Made by a program: the position numbers and the translations under genes. From positions 155,107,962 through 155,171,961 of the forward strand of contig NC_061512.1 in NCBI RefSeq assembly GCF_022539505.1: a stretch of DNA of 64,000 nucleotides, in the 5' to 3' direction. The stretch's first letter is position 1. Each line of letters starts with the position of its first letter. Origin of the DNA: Lolium rigidum. Its lineage: Eukaryota; Streptophyta; Magnoliopsida; Poales; Poaceae. Under the pieces are notes generated by a model, which was given only the letters and a program-made list of their open reading frames with translations, did not search any database and had not been told where the DNA came from. Positions 53,881-64,000 of this stretch are shown here, in pieces.

Positions 53881-54245
53881 GCCTGGCTCCTCCACAGCAG
53901 TTGGAGGTTTTGCTGGTTTATCTTTTGTAGAGAGGTCAAAATTTTCATCATTTGCTTTTATCCTTATTTATTAAACTACGATGGTTCTTTACATGATATC
54001 GCCGTAGCAGACACATCGACCATCTGCACCACTCAACAAAAGAAAATCTCATTCAACTGCTCAACAAAAAGCTCGCATAAAGCCAGAGACGTACAGGTCA
54101 CACGAAAAAACAAAATGACAGCGGCAAAAAAATAAGCTCAGAAAAGCATGTCCATCTACATCTGCTACACAAAAGTACAGCCTATTCGTACAAGACAAAC
54201 AAGCAATCGTGGCTTACAACATTAACCTTCTTCGGTGGTGGTTAT
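53881..54245. other. Spacer with a BIG 3' UTR-like fragment
   Basis: About 54113-54218 resembles the BIG 3' UTR (59562-59722): GCTACACAAAAGTA, CAGCCTATTCGTACAA, CAATCGTGGCT. This is a third, short BIG-derived piece in the window, on the same strand as BIG. The rest is unremarkable. It ends at GTTAT, the possible target duplication of the next copia element. Confidence 0.55.
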
Positions 54246-54646
54246 TGTTATAAACGCGACAAACAAATAACGAAGAAGGAACGATAAAGGAAAACGCAGC
54301 GGAGATACGAGATTTAACGTGGAAAACTCCTTCCAACACAGAAGGAAAAAAACCTACCAACCAGCAAAACTTTACTATATCGGGGAGTGTTTACAAATGT
54401 CGTGGGTTATAATCTGATAAACCCTAGCCGGCGGCTTACAAGATGTATATATAGACGGTGCCAACGATCCATACCGTACCGCGGGGGCCTGCTGCACCCC
54501 CTTCGCAGGCGTCCCTGCAGGGCACGAAGTATGGGCTAACTTCATACTCCGCTACGCTTCGGCCATGGCTTACCGGCGACGGGCCTCGCTCCGCTCGTCA
54601 GAAGTTAGCCTCCCTTTAGTATATAAATTTGGATCACAATACAACA
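54246..54646 (-). repeat. Element E 3' LTR (left copy)
   Basis: 401 bp with GATGTATATATAGACGG as a likely TATA region at about 54441-54456. Ends CAATACAACA. Confidence 0.88.
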
Positions 54647-54742
54647 AACTCTACCTTGAGACAAATTTCATCCTGTAGAATGAACTTCAACAATCTCCTG
54701 AACAACAAAGAAAACACTTGCTGGTGCCAACAGCCACTTGGG

Positions 54743-56915
54743 CTAAACAGTTATACCAACCAAGCTCAAGCAAAGCTCAAACTTGGAAATAGGAACTGGA
54801 TTTGTCATCATATCAGTAGGATTATCATGAGTACTTATCTTGCATACCTTCAGTTTACCTTGAGCAACAATGTCGCGAACATAATGGTACTTGATATCAA
54901 TGTGTTTTGTCCTCTCATGGAACATTTGATCTTTAGTAAGGTATATTGCACTTTGACTGTCAGAAAACAATTTAATGCAAGAATCATCTCCACAAAGCTC
55001 AGCATACAAACCTTTCAACCAAACAGACTCTTTGCAAGCTTCATTAATTGCTATATATTCTGTTTTGGTCGTAGATTGGGCAACAACAGGTCGTAATGTT
55101 GCCTTCCAACTCACAGCACATCCACCAACAATGAACACATAACCTGTGAGGGATCTTCTCTTATCCAAATCGGCAGCAAAATCTGAATTCACATAGCCTA
55201 CGAGTCCCTCACCAGTCTTGCCAAACTTCGAGCAAGCTTTGGATGTGCCACGAATGTAGCTGAAAATCCACTGAACAGCTTTCCAATGTTCTTTACCAGG
55301 ATTAGCCATGTATCGACTGATCAAACTCATAGCATATGACAAATCAGGGCGAGAACATACCATGACATACATCAAAGAACCAATAGCACTAGAATATGGA
55401 ACTCGTGACATGTACTCAATATCTCCATCAGTACTAGGACATTGCAATGTTGACAATTTAAAGTGATGAGCAATAGGTGTACTAACATACTTTGCATCAT
55501 GCATATTAAAATGATGAAGAACTTTCTGAATGTAATTTTGCTGACTAAGAAATAACAAACTAGATTTTCTGTCTCTTGTAATTTCCGTACCTAGTATTTT
55601 CTTAGCAGCACCAAGATCCTTCATCTCAAACTCACAACTTAATTGTGATTTTAAAGTAGTGATATCTTTCTCGCACTTGGCAGCAATCAACATATCATCA
55701 ACATATAACAGCAAGTATATTGGTGATCAATTAACAAATTCGATATAAACACAACTATCATACTGAGATCTCTTAAACTTATGTCCAATCATAAATGAAT
55801 CAAACCTTTTATACCACTGTCTTGGAGACTGTTTCAGACCATAAAGGGACCTCTTCAACTTGCAAACAAGATCCTCCTTACCAGGCACAACAAAATCTTC
55901 AGGTTGGTCCATGTATATCTCCTCCTCAAGCTCACCATGCAGAAAAGCAGTCTTTACATCTAGCTGCTCAAGCTCAAGATCATGCATAGCCACAATACCA
56001 AAGAATGCACGAATGGAATTGCGCTTCACAACCGGAGAGAATACATCATTATAATCAATACATGGAATGGCTGAAACCTTTTGCTACTAACCTTGCCTTA
56101 AACCTCGGAGGCTCATTAGGAGACAAGCCTTCCTTTCTTTTAAATATCCACTTACAGCGGACAGCCTTCTTTTGTTTAGACAAGGGCACAACATCCCATG
56201 TGCCATTTTTATCAAGCGATTGCATCTCCTCTTGCATAGCAGAAATCCACTTCACGCGGTCAACGGATGCAACGGCCTCAGTATATGTAGCAGGTTCAGT
56301 ATCATGGTCCACCTGTTCAGCACAACTCAAAGCATGATGAACAAGATTACATTCTTCAATTAAACGAGGACGTGGACCTTTGTTACGCCTCGGTCTATCA
56401 GCAGCAATGGAACTATTTGTTTGCTGCAAAACAGGTGGTGAGTGCTGAACAACAATGTTATCATTTTCAACAACGTTATTTTCTTTCTCCTCCACGTGCT
56501 CCACCTGCATGCTAAACCTCTGTTGTTCATCATCAAAATTAGCAGAAAAATCAACAGCATCAGTAACATCTGTAGATGAACTCTTATAAAACATGACAGC
56601 CTCATTAAAGACTACATTCCTGCTATGCAAAACTTTCTTAGTTTTAGGATTTCATAACTTGTATGCCTTAACTCCTGAACCATAACCAAGAAACACACAT
56701 TTATCAGCCCTAGGCTCTAGCTTTCCATTATCAACATGAGCATAAGGAGTGCAACCGAAAACTCTCAAATGTGAATATTCAGCAGATGAACCAGACCATA
56801 CCTCAATAGGAGTTTTCTTATCAAGCGGAATGCAAGGTGACCTGTTTATCAAGTAACAAATGGTGGAGGCAGCTTCCGCCCAAAAACGTCTATGCATACC
56901 AGCATTGGACAACAT
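54743..56915 (-). pseudogene. Element E integrase C-terminus, RT and RNase H
   Basis: Minus-strand frames 56915-56652 (integrase end, FWAEAASTICYLINRSP, KCVFLGYGSGVKAYKL), 56630-55727 (RT, KARLVAKGFS, QLDVKTAFLHGELEEEIYM) and 55714-54743 (YVDDMLIAA, then RNase H with FAADLDKRRSLTGYVF and TTKTEYIAINEACKE). Stops near 56640, 56054 and 55726 break the frame. The core RT YVDD motif is intact. RNase H shows VNSDFAADLDKR, so one of the usual Asp/Ala positions has changed relative to the common DADWAGD form. Confidence 0.85.
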
Positions 56916-57108
56916 GCAGCGAGCTTTGGAGATGATGCTTCATCCTCTCCTCCACACCATTCTGCTGAGGAGTATATGGGATGGTGTGGTGCCTGACAAT
57001 GCCTTCGTCGCTGCAATAATCATTGAAAACAGTGGAACAAAACTCCATGCCATTGTCATTACGAAGCAATTTAACTTTCTTTTCTGTCTGCTTCTATACC
57101 ATAACTTT

Positions 57109-57498
57109 TCACTTTCTAAAAGCATCAAACACATCAGATTTATGTTTCAGAAAGAAAGGCCACACTTTTCTGGAGTAATCATCTATGATAGTAAGCATGT
57201 AATTTATACCACCAAGAGAAATCTTGCGGGAAGGTCCCCACACATCAGCATGCACATAATCTAGAATCCCTTTAGTGGTACGAACGGAAGCATTGAATTT
57301 AACTCTTTTATGCTTACCAAAAATGCAGTGCTCACAGAACTCAAACTTACTCAAATTGCAGCCATCTAGCAGGTCTCTCCTGTGCAATTCTTCCATGCCA
57401 TGTTCACTCATATGTCCAAGACGCATATGCCACATATTAGTTTTACCAGATTCATCAGGAATAACAGCAGCAGCAATATGTGCTACCTCTAAGAACAT
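57109..57498 (-). pseudogene. Element E GAG-pre-integrase and integrase core start
   Basis: 130-codon frame with MWHMRLGHMSEHGMEELHRR, the zinc-binding CEHCIFGKHKRVKF and DVWGPSRKISLGG, then TIIDDYSRKVWPFFLK. A frame change near 57109 separates it from the rest of integrase. Its upstream end abuts the MITE. Confidence 0.85.
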
Positions 57499-57499
57499 T

Positions 57500-57773
57500 C
57501 TTCCTCTGTTCCTGTCTATAATGCCTATTGTTTTTTAGCATTTGTTTCAGAATATAAGAGTAAAGCTATGTTTTTTTTTTTGCAAAGAACCCCTTTCACC
57601 GATCAGGTCAAGTCCAGAAAATCTGGAAACCGATCTGGTCATATATTTCTGAGATCTGTTTTCAGTTTCCTATTTTGTCTGTGATATCGTTAGGGGGTTT
57701 TGTGTGAAAAAATGGCTCGCGCTAATTACCGTGCCAAAAAACAATAGGCACTATAGAAAGGAACGGAGGGAGT
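57500..57773. mobile_element. Stowaway-like MITE in element E pol
   Basis: About 270 bp, inserted between protease and integrase of element E. The right end reads GGAACGGAGGGAGTA and the left end is its degenerate complement (CTTCCTCTGTTCC). The next about 25 bp are also inverted (CTATAATGCCTATTGTTTTTTAGCA against TGCCAAAAAACAATAGGCACTATAG). The CTCCCTCCGTTCC terminus with TA target is typical of grass Stowaway elements. It is non-coding. Confidence 0.82.
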
Positions 57774-58248
57774 ATAATTTTGCAAAATTCATATCACCAA
57801 TCATGTAAACGAGAGAACCTTTTGATACCTTCAGAACTCCGCGAGAACCGAAGTGTTTGTACCCATCAATATCAAGGGTACTGAGAGAGATCAGATTGCT
57901 GGCCATGTCATGTATGTGTCTCACATCTGTCAGAGTGCGTGTCATGCCATCATGCATCTTGATCTGAACGGAGCCAATGCCCATGATCTCACGTGGGTTG
58001 TTATCTCCCATACGCACAACATCTCCACTCTGCACAAACTCATAAGAACTGAACCACTCTTTGTTACAGCAAATATGAAACGAACATGCAGAATTAAGGA
58101 TCCACTCATCATTGCCAGAAACACAACCAGCAAACACAACTAGGCAATCGCCATCAGAATTATCACTGGAAACAACAGCAGCCTTACCACCACCCTTAGA
58201 TTTGTTTTTCGGTTGGTAAGTACCGTTTCTTTTCTCTTTGTTCTGCAA
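57774..58248 (-). pseudogene. Element E protease region
   Basis: Frame with a Lys/Gly-rich linker after the zinc knuckle and the retropepsin region. The expected Asp of the LDSACS motif is Asn here (LNSACSFHICC), so the catalytic residue is lost. MGDNNPREIMGIGS and a downstream LISLSTLDIDGYKH are recognisable. The zinc knuckle CKYCKKTSHNIDDC is at about 58258-58305, just upstream. Confidence 0.82.
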
Positions 58249-58341
58249 CTTCCAGCAATCATCAATATTGTGGCTAGTTTTTTTACAATACTTGCAAAAC
58301 TTACCATCTCGTCCCTTGGACTTTGAGCGACCTCTCTCGGT

Positions 58342-58982
58342 CTAGCTCTTATCTCTGTTGTAGTTGTTGTAGTTATTGTTTCTGTTCTCGGTCCTGCCTC
58401 GGACCTGCAGTGCTTCTGCCTTAGATGACAAACCCTCTGCCTGCACCATAGATTTTATATTTTCCCTCTGTTGGAGGGCCTCATAAACTTCGGTAAGGGT
58501 TAGTTCATCATGGCTGTATAACAAGGTGTCTCGAAAATTCGCAAAAGAATTAGGCAACGAGACTAACAATATAAGAGCGAGATCCTCATCATCATTGACG
58601 CACCTTCTTGTAGCTTGTGCGAGAACAACTTCATCTTCACGTGCATCTTATTGGTTAGATCTTTGGACATGCAGATCGATTCCAGTTTCAACCACAGCGT
58701 CGTTACGGATTTCTCAGCCCGCACTTCCTGCAAGATATTGTTGGATATATGAAGCTGAATTAATGAAAAAGCCTTACGGTCTTTTCTCTTTTCATCGTCG
58801 GTCCAGGTCTTGGCATTTTTCTTGCCAAATCCATCAAGAGCTTCATCCAAATCAGAAGATTGGGTAAGGATTGCCCTCATTTTCACTTGCCACAGAGAAA
58901 ATCTCGTGGTATAATCCAGCTTCGGTAGATCGAACTTCACATGTCGCAAAACCCTAGATTGAAACACGGGCTCTGATACCAC
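58342..58982 (-). pseudogene. Element E gag
   Basis: Two overlapping frames (58982-58563 and 58569-58342) make a UBN2-type gag: FDLPKLDYTTRFSLWQVKMR near the start, LQLHISN-like core, KLESICMSKDLTNK, then LVSLPNSFANFRD and ENIKSMVQAEG. One frame change near 58570 and a stop at about 58342 separate gag from the zinc knuckle. Confidence 0.82.
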
Positions 58983-58983
58983 T

Positions 58984-59391
58984 CGTTATAAACGTGACAA
59001 GCAAATAACGAAGGACGATAAAGAAAAACGCAGCGGAGACACGAGATTTAACGTGAAAAACCCCTTCCAACACAAAAGGGGAAAAAACCACGGGTGCCAG
59101 CCAGCAAAACTTCAGTATATCGGGAAGTGTTTACAAATGACGTGAGTTATAATCTGATAAACCCTAGCTATCGGCTTACAAAATGTATATATAGACGGTG
59201 CCAACGATCCGTACCGTACAGCGGGGGCCTGCCACCCCGCACCCCCCTTCGCAGGCGTCCTTACAGGGCACGACGTATGGGCTAACTTCAGACTCCGCTA
59301 CGCTTGGTCCAACCCTACAGGCGACGAGCCTCGCTCTGCTTGTTAGAAGTTAGTCTTTCTTTAGTATATGAATTTGGATCACGATACAACA
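58984..59391 (-). repeat. Element E 5' LTR (right copy)
   Basis: 408 bp, clearly similar to the left copy over its whole length but with numerous substitutions and small indels. The adjoining primer-binding site on the minus strand is TGGTATCAGAGCC at 58969-58981. Confidence 0.88.
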
Positions 59392-59743
59392 ATTATAATA
59401 TGTGGTCACGCAATTCTGAGGTTGCACCGAAGCTGCTTACCCCTGAGACACTTCAAAGCTTACCCCTGAGACACTTCAAAAAACGCTTGACGACGGAGAC
59501 CCAGACTCGTGCTCTAGACCAAACGAACACCATCCGTAGGGATTCAAAATGCTGCAATCGGTAAAGATGACAGCAGCAGCAAAGCGCAATGAGGACATAC
59601 GCCGTCAATGCCAGGCCGTAATATTATACAACATTAACAAGTTGATCTACAAGTGCCATACTGTTTACAGCTGCTACACAAAAGTAGAGCCTACTCGTAC
59701 AAAACAAACAAGGATCGTGGCTCTATATGAACACAAACCCCTC
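59392..59743 (-). other. 3' UTR and downstream flank of BIG
   Basis: Follows the BIG stop codon. It includes a 23-24-bp tandem repeat (GCTTACCCCTGAGACACTTC, twice at about 59436-59480). Copies of this 3' UTR occur at 1388-1560 and 54113-54218. A polyadenylation site was not identified with confidence. Confidence 0.6.
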
Positions 59744-60547
59744 TCAGCTCCTTCCAGACTGTATGGCTGCCCGGACAAAATCGTCGCATTTCGTGTAGCC
59801 ACCGGAGAATACATCCTGCAGCGCCCCCATGACATCAAAGGCCTCCTGCAAATCTTCAGATGAGGTCATGTCTTCGAGCCACGATAGCAGATCCTTCGAC
59901 AGCCCCACCATCTCCTTCATGTTGCTCATCCTTTCTTTCATTGTGGCCTCCCACTTGCTCGTTTCATCTTTCTCGCTCGACTTGCTAGTCCCAGATGATT
60001 TTTTGCCCTTCTTGAAGAACTGCTGCAGCTGCTCAATCAAGCCAGTGTATACCAGCATCGACTGGACAATGGCAAAGAGCTTCTTGCCATCGTCTGGATC
60101 AGCGGATGAACCTTCATCTGACCGGACTGCGGAGGAAGATGAGTCAGCCGGCAGCTTGAGGGTGGATCGCCCGTGCTTGTGTTGCAGGTAAGCATGGTAG
60201 ATTCCCCTCTGCAGGAAAGCAGGGCGGTGCTGCGTCCAGCTCTCATATGACTCGGAGAGCAGAGAATTAACCATCATAAACTGTACGGTCTCTTCTGATG
60301 ACCCTGTACTACCACGAGCTCCAGAGAGCGGAGCTGAAACCCGACTGGGAGACTCTGCAGCTGATGGAGAACTGGACAGGTAAGTAGAGACAGCCTTGGC
60401 CATCGCATGACGCTGCTGATTAGCGCTTCCATCTACAAGATGAGAAGCCATCTGGATCATGAAAGGAAGAAACCGTGAATTGCTCTCCTTCCCCCCACCT
60501 TTGCAGTCAGTGCTGAAAGAGGCGCCTGTGGCAAACCTGGCCAACAT
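59744..60547 (-). CDS. BIG: BIG last exon
   Basis: 804 nt. Acceptor TTGCTAG before ATGTTGGCC. Begins MLARFATGASFSTDCKGGG, a strongly conserved block of the family. Later comes a Lys/Ser-rich linker (FFKKGKKSSGTSKS) and a helical C-terminus ending in AAIQSGRS. This is the exon duplicated in the pseudogene at the left of the window. Confidence 0.93.
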   Translation of the reverse strand: MLARFATGASFSTDCKGGGKESNSRFLPFMIQMASHLVDGSANQQRHAMAKAVSTYLSSSPSAAESPSRVSAPLSGARGSTGSSEETVQFMMVNSLLSESYESWTQHRPAFLQRGIYHAYLQHKHGRSTLKLPADSSSSAVRSDEGSSADPDDGKKLFAIVQSMLVYTGLIEQLQQFFKKGKKSSGTSKSSEKDETSKWEATMKERMSNMKEMVGLSKDLLSWLEDMTSSEDLQEAFDVMGALQDVFSGGYTKCDDFVRAAIQSGRS

Positions 60548-63500
60548 CTAGCAAAAATAACAGAACCATTTAGTACGACTAGTCATGTGTCAGATGTGAA
60601 ATAATACATTCATTCATACATAACATGGTCATAGTGCAAACTCTAAAATGCATTTCCTATTTGTACAACAAGGAGATCAAAACGACAAGAGTCACATACC
60701 AGAACAATGTCGTATGTCAACAACCGGAGACGACTTCCATCTGCTCGTCCTTGAGAATTCAATTGGTCCCAGTATTGATCAACGCTCCGGTTGTACTGCC
60801 CAAGTGGAACAGATGGGCCTCTCAGTGGAAAGATACAATTACACAATGTCTCATTATTTCTCAGGGTAGCCCCGTCCCATTCCTTTTTAGGAGTCTTCAG
60901 TGCAGCATCAGCTCGTTTGGCTTCCTGATGACATTGGTAGTGTATGATGTTGAAGTGGCTAACAGTAGTGAAGACACAGTCCCCACGGCCACTGCCAGAA
61001 CTTGTTGCACCCAGGTTCACCCGTTTACTGAAAGCATAGACTCCTAGCATGTCTGTTGGCCTTAAAGTATACCCTTCTCTACAAACCATACATGCTAGTC
61101 CTTCCTCCTCTTCTTCCACGTCATCAAAGCCTTCAATAATAGGCTGAGAGACAACTATGCGTCTACCACCATCTGAACCGAACTCTTGTCGCATTCCTAG
61201 CCCCTAGAGAAAGAAGGCAGCAAAATGTTAGTTAATTTATGGCACACATGTATATCCCAAGGTCAAAATACAAAGCTATAAATAATATCCTGAAAAAATG
61301 AGTTGAGGATTCAACACGATTTTGCACATGAAAGTTCTGATGTCAGTTTTGCAGAAGAAACTATTATTTTTTAAAGCAGGATCAAAACTATCAGTAGAAA
61401 CATAACAGCTGATGAAACTATATCTGTGGCAGTTACCTGAAGTAGCATTTCTCTTTTCTTAAGAGCAAGGCGGCGCATCTCATCCCTTGTAGCATGCCGC
61501 AGTTCTTGAATCTTCTCTCCAAGGTAGCCATCACCATTATTTTCTTTGTTGGCTAGGGTGTCCAAAAGATTTTCCGCTCTTGCGCCAATCTCGTTTTCAC
61601 CAGGCACCCCTTCTAAAGCATGGAGAAGTGGTAAAATGCCTTCTTCATCTACACACTTCTGTGTAGGTAAATGTCCCTTCGCAAGCCCTTTCAGCATTGA
61701 CAGGATGAATGGAATAGATGGTAGCTTTAATCCAACTGTCCATTCTGCACTAGTTCTAGAGCCAGTCTGCCCTTCAGAAGCAAACCTTTCCCTCAGATGC
61801 CCTAGAGCAGCTTTTGTTATGCCCTTCTCTAGAATAATCTCCTTCAGCCTCTCACCGCAGGAACTTGTCTTGAGTGACTCTGAGACTCGAACAAAGTTTT
61901 CAACAGCAGATCTCTGCATTGATGCCTTTTGGCTTAAATCCTCATCTTTTCGATTCTCCTCGTGTTGCTTTTGCAACCGGTCAAACTCACCCCAATCTCT
62001 AAGGTAGGGTTCAAAATGTTCAACAAGAACTTCCATAGCTGCTGGCTCCCCGTAGGTCAAGTAAGGCAAGATTCTGGCCACCATCTCCTCATTCCTTTGT
62101 TGCTTGTTGGACTTTTTGGTACCTAAGGGATGGCATAGCCTCTCCAAAAACATGACAACAATTTTCTTGGCCTGCTCACAAGCACCAGTCTCCTCAATAC
62201 TAGTTGTAAATACACTTTGCGAAATACTTACATCACTCTCATTAGCTTCCAGTGTAAGACTTTCTACAATTAACAGAATGCCCTCAGCTGGTTCCATTGC
62301 ATCTACTGAGAATGCACGCCTGGCTGTATCAAGTAGCAAACCAAGGGCACCCAGACGTAGTAAAGCACATCTGTTTTCACGGATTTTGCAACAATACTTG
62401 AGAAGGTTAAGAACTGAAGCCAACTCTTCCTGGTTAGATCTTAACTCGTCATCACGTAGACTCTGATAAAAAGGAAACTGAGATTCAATACCAAGAATCG
62501 GATTGGAGCACAACAGTCAAATAAACATATTTTTTCAAATTCATGACACTCCACTGCTTAAGGTACAAGAAAACCAACACGATGTGTTGACAAAACATAC
62601 CTGGATCATGCTTAGTATAATTTCAAGTCCTCCACATTCCCTGACAGCACCTGCTATGGCGAACTCTATTTCGGGATCTTGTGATTCCTCCCTTTCCTCT
62701 TCTAGCTCTTTAATCATAGGCTCAGTAGCTTCACCATCTAAACCCTGATCAGGAAAAAAAAAAAAATCTATTAACACAACAATGAACTATGGGAATAAAT
62801 CTGGACATACATAAACACAGCAGGAGGCAGAAAATCAAGCACAATGCTTGACAAGCTTCGAATCAAATTAGACTATACTCAGACTCCTCGATTCATGTAC
62901 AGCAGTGTCCTTCACCAACAAGAGCTATTATGGGATATACTAGGAATACTATGTAATTGTCAGAAAAAATAGTTAAAAGTTTTGAATACTTGGTGCTTTA
63001 CAGAGGACATGATTAAACAATGTGAGGTTAAAGGTCCATACTAACTTCTTTGTGGCCAAGGAACAACACGTAGAAACAAGCATCAAGATACAAAAAAAAC
63101 TGCTACAGCTAGCAAGGTTCTACATGTGAATAAAAAATTAAGGCAAGAAAAGGGAAGCCAAACCCTCATACATACCTGCAGTCTGTAGGTTACTGTCATT
63201 GGTGGGCAATCTCTGACAGATGAAGCAGCAGAGAGTGTACTGGTATTGGACAAAGAATGCTGAGTTTGGCCATGGTGTTTTTTCCACACTTGCTCATAGA
63301 CTTGGGAGATGCTAAGGTCAAGTGAGATTATATTCCCAGAAACCAGTAACTCCATACCATAGTCATCTTCTATAAGTCCAATCATATCAAGTTGCTGACA
63401 TATTTTGTTCTTCACATCTCTCATAAGTGGACCAATCTCCACACTGGAGTATGGATTCTTTGTCATAGAACCCCGGATAAACTCTTCTTGAGTATGTGCC

Positions 63501-64000
63501 TTGTTCAGAATCAAAAGGTAAACAGGCTCCGGTTTCACTGGGCAAATCAAATCGCAGAGTTGCTCCAGAATAAACTGTAAAAGAGTAAATCACAGAAAGA
63601 TGCATTTTGTTGTTAGTGTTGATAAGATGTAAGCACAATATCCATATCAAAATAAGTTTGTGCTTGTACCAGAGATGTCCGTCTCTTTTTCTCCTTCACA
63701 TGCTTCTGCAATCCAGTGATGCAAGCACGAATAAATTGGCGTTTGTTTGCGGTACTCTCTATGAGCAAACTATCAAGAAGGTCTTTCAAAAGCCGATTGC
63801 AGTCATTGATTAACTTTGTCTTTTGCACAACTAGCCCACGGATAACCAAAAAGGCCTCCAGCACCTCCGACAGTAATTTATCAGTCATAAATCTGGAACA
63901 TAGAGAAAATGTGGAGACATATTAGAAACAATAGCATGGGTCACATGTAAGCTAACAGAGAAGGTGGTGGATTTGGGATTTGATGAGATTTACCTTGCTC
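59744..64000 (-). CDS. BIG: BIG / UBR4-like giant E3 ligase, C-terminal part (gene model)
   Basis: Minus strand; the exons are 64000-63994 (partial), 63892-63670, 63574-63176, 62744-62601, 62462-61437, 61203-60700 and 60547-59744. Every junction is GT-AG and the summed frame is open through 3107 nt (about 1035 codons) to the stop at 59744-59746. This is the C-terminal fifth of a protein that is about 5100 residues in Arabidopsis BIG (TIR3/DOC1), so most of the gene lies beyond the right edge. The region corresponds to the UBR4 family E3 C-terminal domain, with its Cys/His-rich hemiRING in exon 61203-60700. BIG is needed for polar auxin transport and membrane trafficking and acts as an N-degron-type ubiquitin ligase component. 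No lesion is visible, and the gene appears functional. Its 3' end has been copied to 1388-1894 and 6435-6566. Confidence 0.93.
60700..61203 (-). CDS. BIG: BIG exon with hemiRING zinc-binding module
   Basis: 504 nt, acceptor CTCTAG, donor GTATGT. Acidic EEEEEG is followed by LACMVCREGY, HYQCHQEAKRADAALKTPKK and ETLCNCIFPL. The spaced Cys/His set matches the UBR4-type hemiRING ubiquitin-ligase module. All the visible metal-ligand residues are intact. Confidence 0.92.
61437..62462 (-). CDS. BIG: BIG exon encoding helical-repeat region
   Basis: 1026 nt, acceptor TTTTTATCAG, donor GTAACT. Armadillo/HEAT-like helices with ENRCALLRLGALGLLL, ARRAFSVDAMEPAEGILLI and YLTYGEPAAMEVLVEHF, typical of the region preceding the hemiRING in BIG/UBR4. 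It ends with a Lys/Arg-rich helix (RRLALKKREMLLQ). Confidence 0.92.
62601..62744 (-). CDS. BIG: BIG exon (144 nt)
   Basis: Acceptor CTGATCAG after a poly-T run, donor GTATGT. Encodes an acidic patch (ELEEEREESQDPE) and the hydrophobic AIAGAVRECGGLEIILSMIQ, a helix pair in phase with both neighbours. Confidence 0.92.
63176..63574 (-). CDS. BIG: BIG exon (399 nt)
   Basis: Acceptor TTTTACAG, donor GTATGT. Contains LICPVKPEPVYLLILNKAH and the conserved FIRGSMTKNPYSS followed by MRDVKNKICQQLDMIGL. The sequence ends CPPMTVTYRLQ. Confidence 0.92.
63670..63892 (-). CDS. BIG: BIG exon (223 nt)
   Basis: Acceptor TGTTCCAG, donor GTACAAG. Encodes the helix-rich FMTDKLLSEVLEAFLVIRG and a Lys/Arg-rich end. 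The phase requires two bases from the upstream exon, whose last seven bases (63994-64000) are at the window edge before the donor GTAAATC. Confidence 0.92.
63994..64000 (-). CDS. BIG: BIG exon, edge only
   Basis: Seven bases (GAGCAAG on the minus strand) followed by a GTAAAT donor. The rest of this exon lies outside the window. Confidence 0.6.

Larger units (their letters stand above)
54246..59391 (-). mobile_element. Element E: old Ty1/copia element (minus)
   Basis: LTRs at 54246-54646 and 58984-59391 (TGTTATAAAC to ATACAACA; the first base of the right copy has mutated to C). The flanks GTTAT and ATTAT differ by one base and may be the target duplication. A Met-type primer-binding site is at 58969-58981. 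Gag, protease, integrase, RT and RNase H are all identifiable on the minus strand but split by stops. The LTRs differ by many substitutions and indels, indicating an older insertion than elements A and B. A MITE sits in pol. Confidence 0.9.

Overview
This is a stretch of a grass nuclear genome, most likely a Pooideae or Triticeae species. The evidence is nested LTR retrotransposons packed around sparse genes, a Maximus-like Sirevirus, GC-rich Ty3/gypsy derivatives, L1-type LINEs with plant zf-RVT and RNase H tails, and a spliced plant gene at the right edge. The only clearly functional large host gene is the 3' end of BIG (the plant UBR4-like giant E3 ligase / auxin transport protein), minus strand, 59744-64000, with six complete exons plus the edge of a seventh.

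Layout. 1-6566: a decayed paralogous copy of the BIG 3' end, split and partly deleted by a 3'-truncated Ty1/copia element (1895-about 6434), preceded by a tandem SINE-like repeat. 7105-10745: a LINE whose 1170-codon ORF2 is open but lacks the start of its endonuclease domain. 10981-12365 plus 41438-42454: a second LINE, cut by one large nested block. 12366-41432: a Sirevirus (minus strand, TSD TATGG) that contains two Ty3/gypsy-like elements. Element C is at 14714-22619 (minus, TSD CATAG, 858-bp LTRs) and element B at 24615-33840 (plus, TSD CATTG, 1171-bp LTRs). B in turn carries an 880-bp poly(A) retroposon with a 14-bp TSD. 42549-44527 and 50759-53060: a segmental duplication holding two identical copies of a one-finger C2H2/EAR gene. 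A decayed, internally duplicated LINE (about 44528-50325) lies between them. 52919-53880: a decayed copia gag. 54246-59391: an old copia element (minus) with a MITE in its pol, sitting just downstream of BIG.

The most interesting material is in the two gypsy derivatives. Both keep gag but show no recognisable reverse transcriptase or integrase, and both carry a gene on the antisense strand near the 3' LTR. In C it is a TATA-led, apparently spliced gene. In B it is a short, very acidic Ser/Asp/Glu-rich ORF. The Sirevirus has clusters of CCGGA-N3-TCCGG palindromes both in its LTRs and upstream of its extra ORF3. LTR divergence is at odds with nesting order: C lies inside the Sirevirus but its LTRs differ far more, and the differences are mostly one-sided CpG loss.

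All coordinates, target-site duplications and reading-frame statements were read by eye. Family names rest on recognised motifs and not on database searches. A 100-N assembly gap (19312-19411) lies inside element C and may hide sequence.
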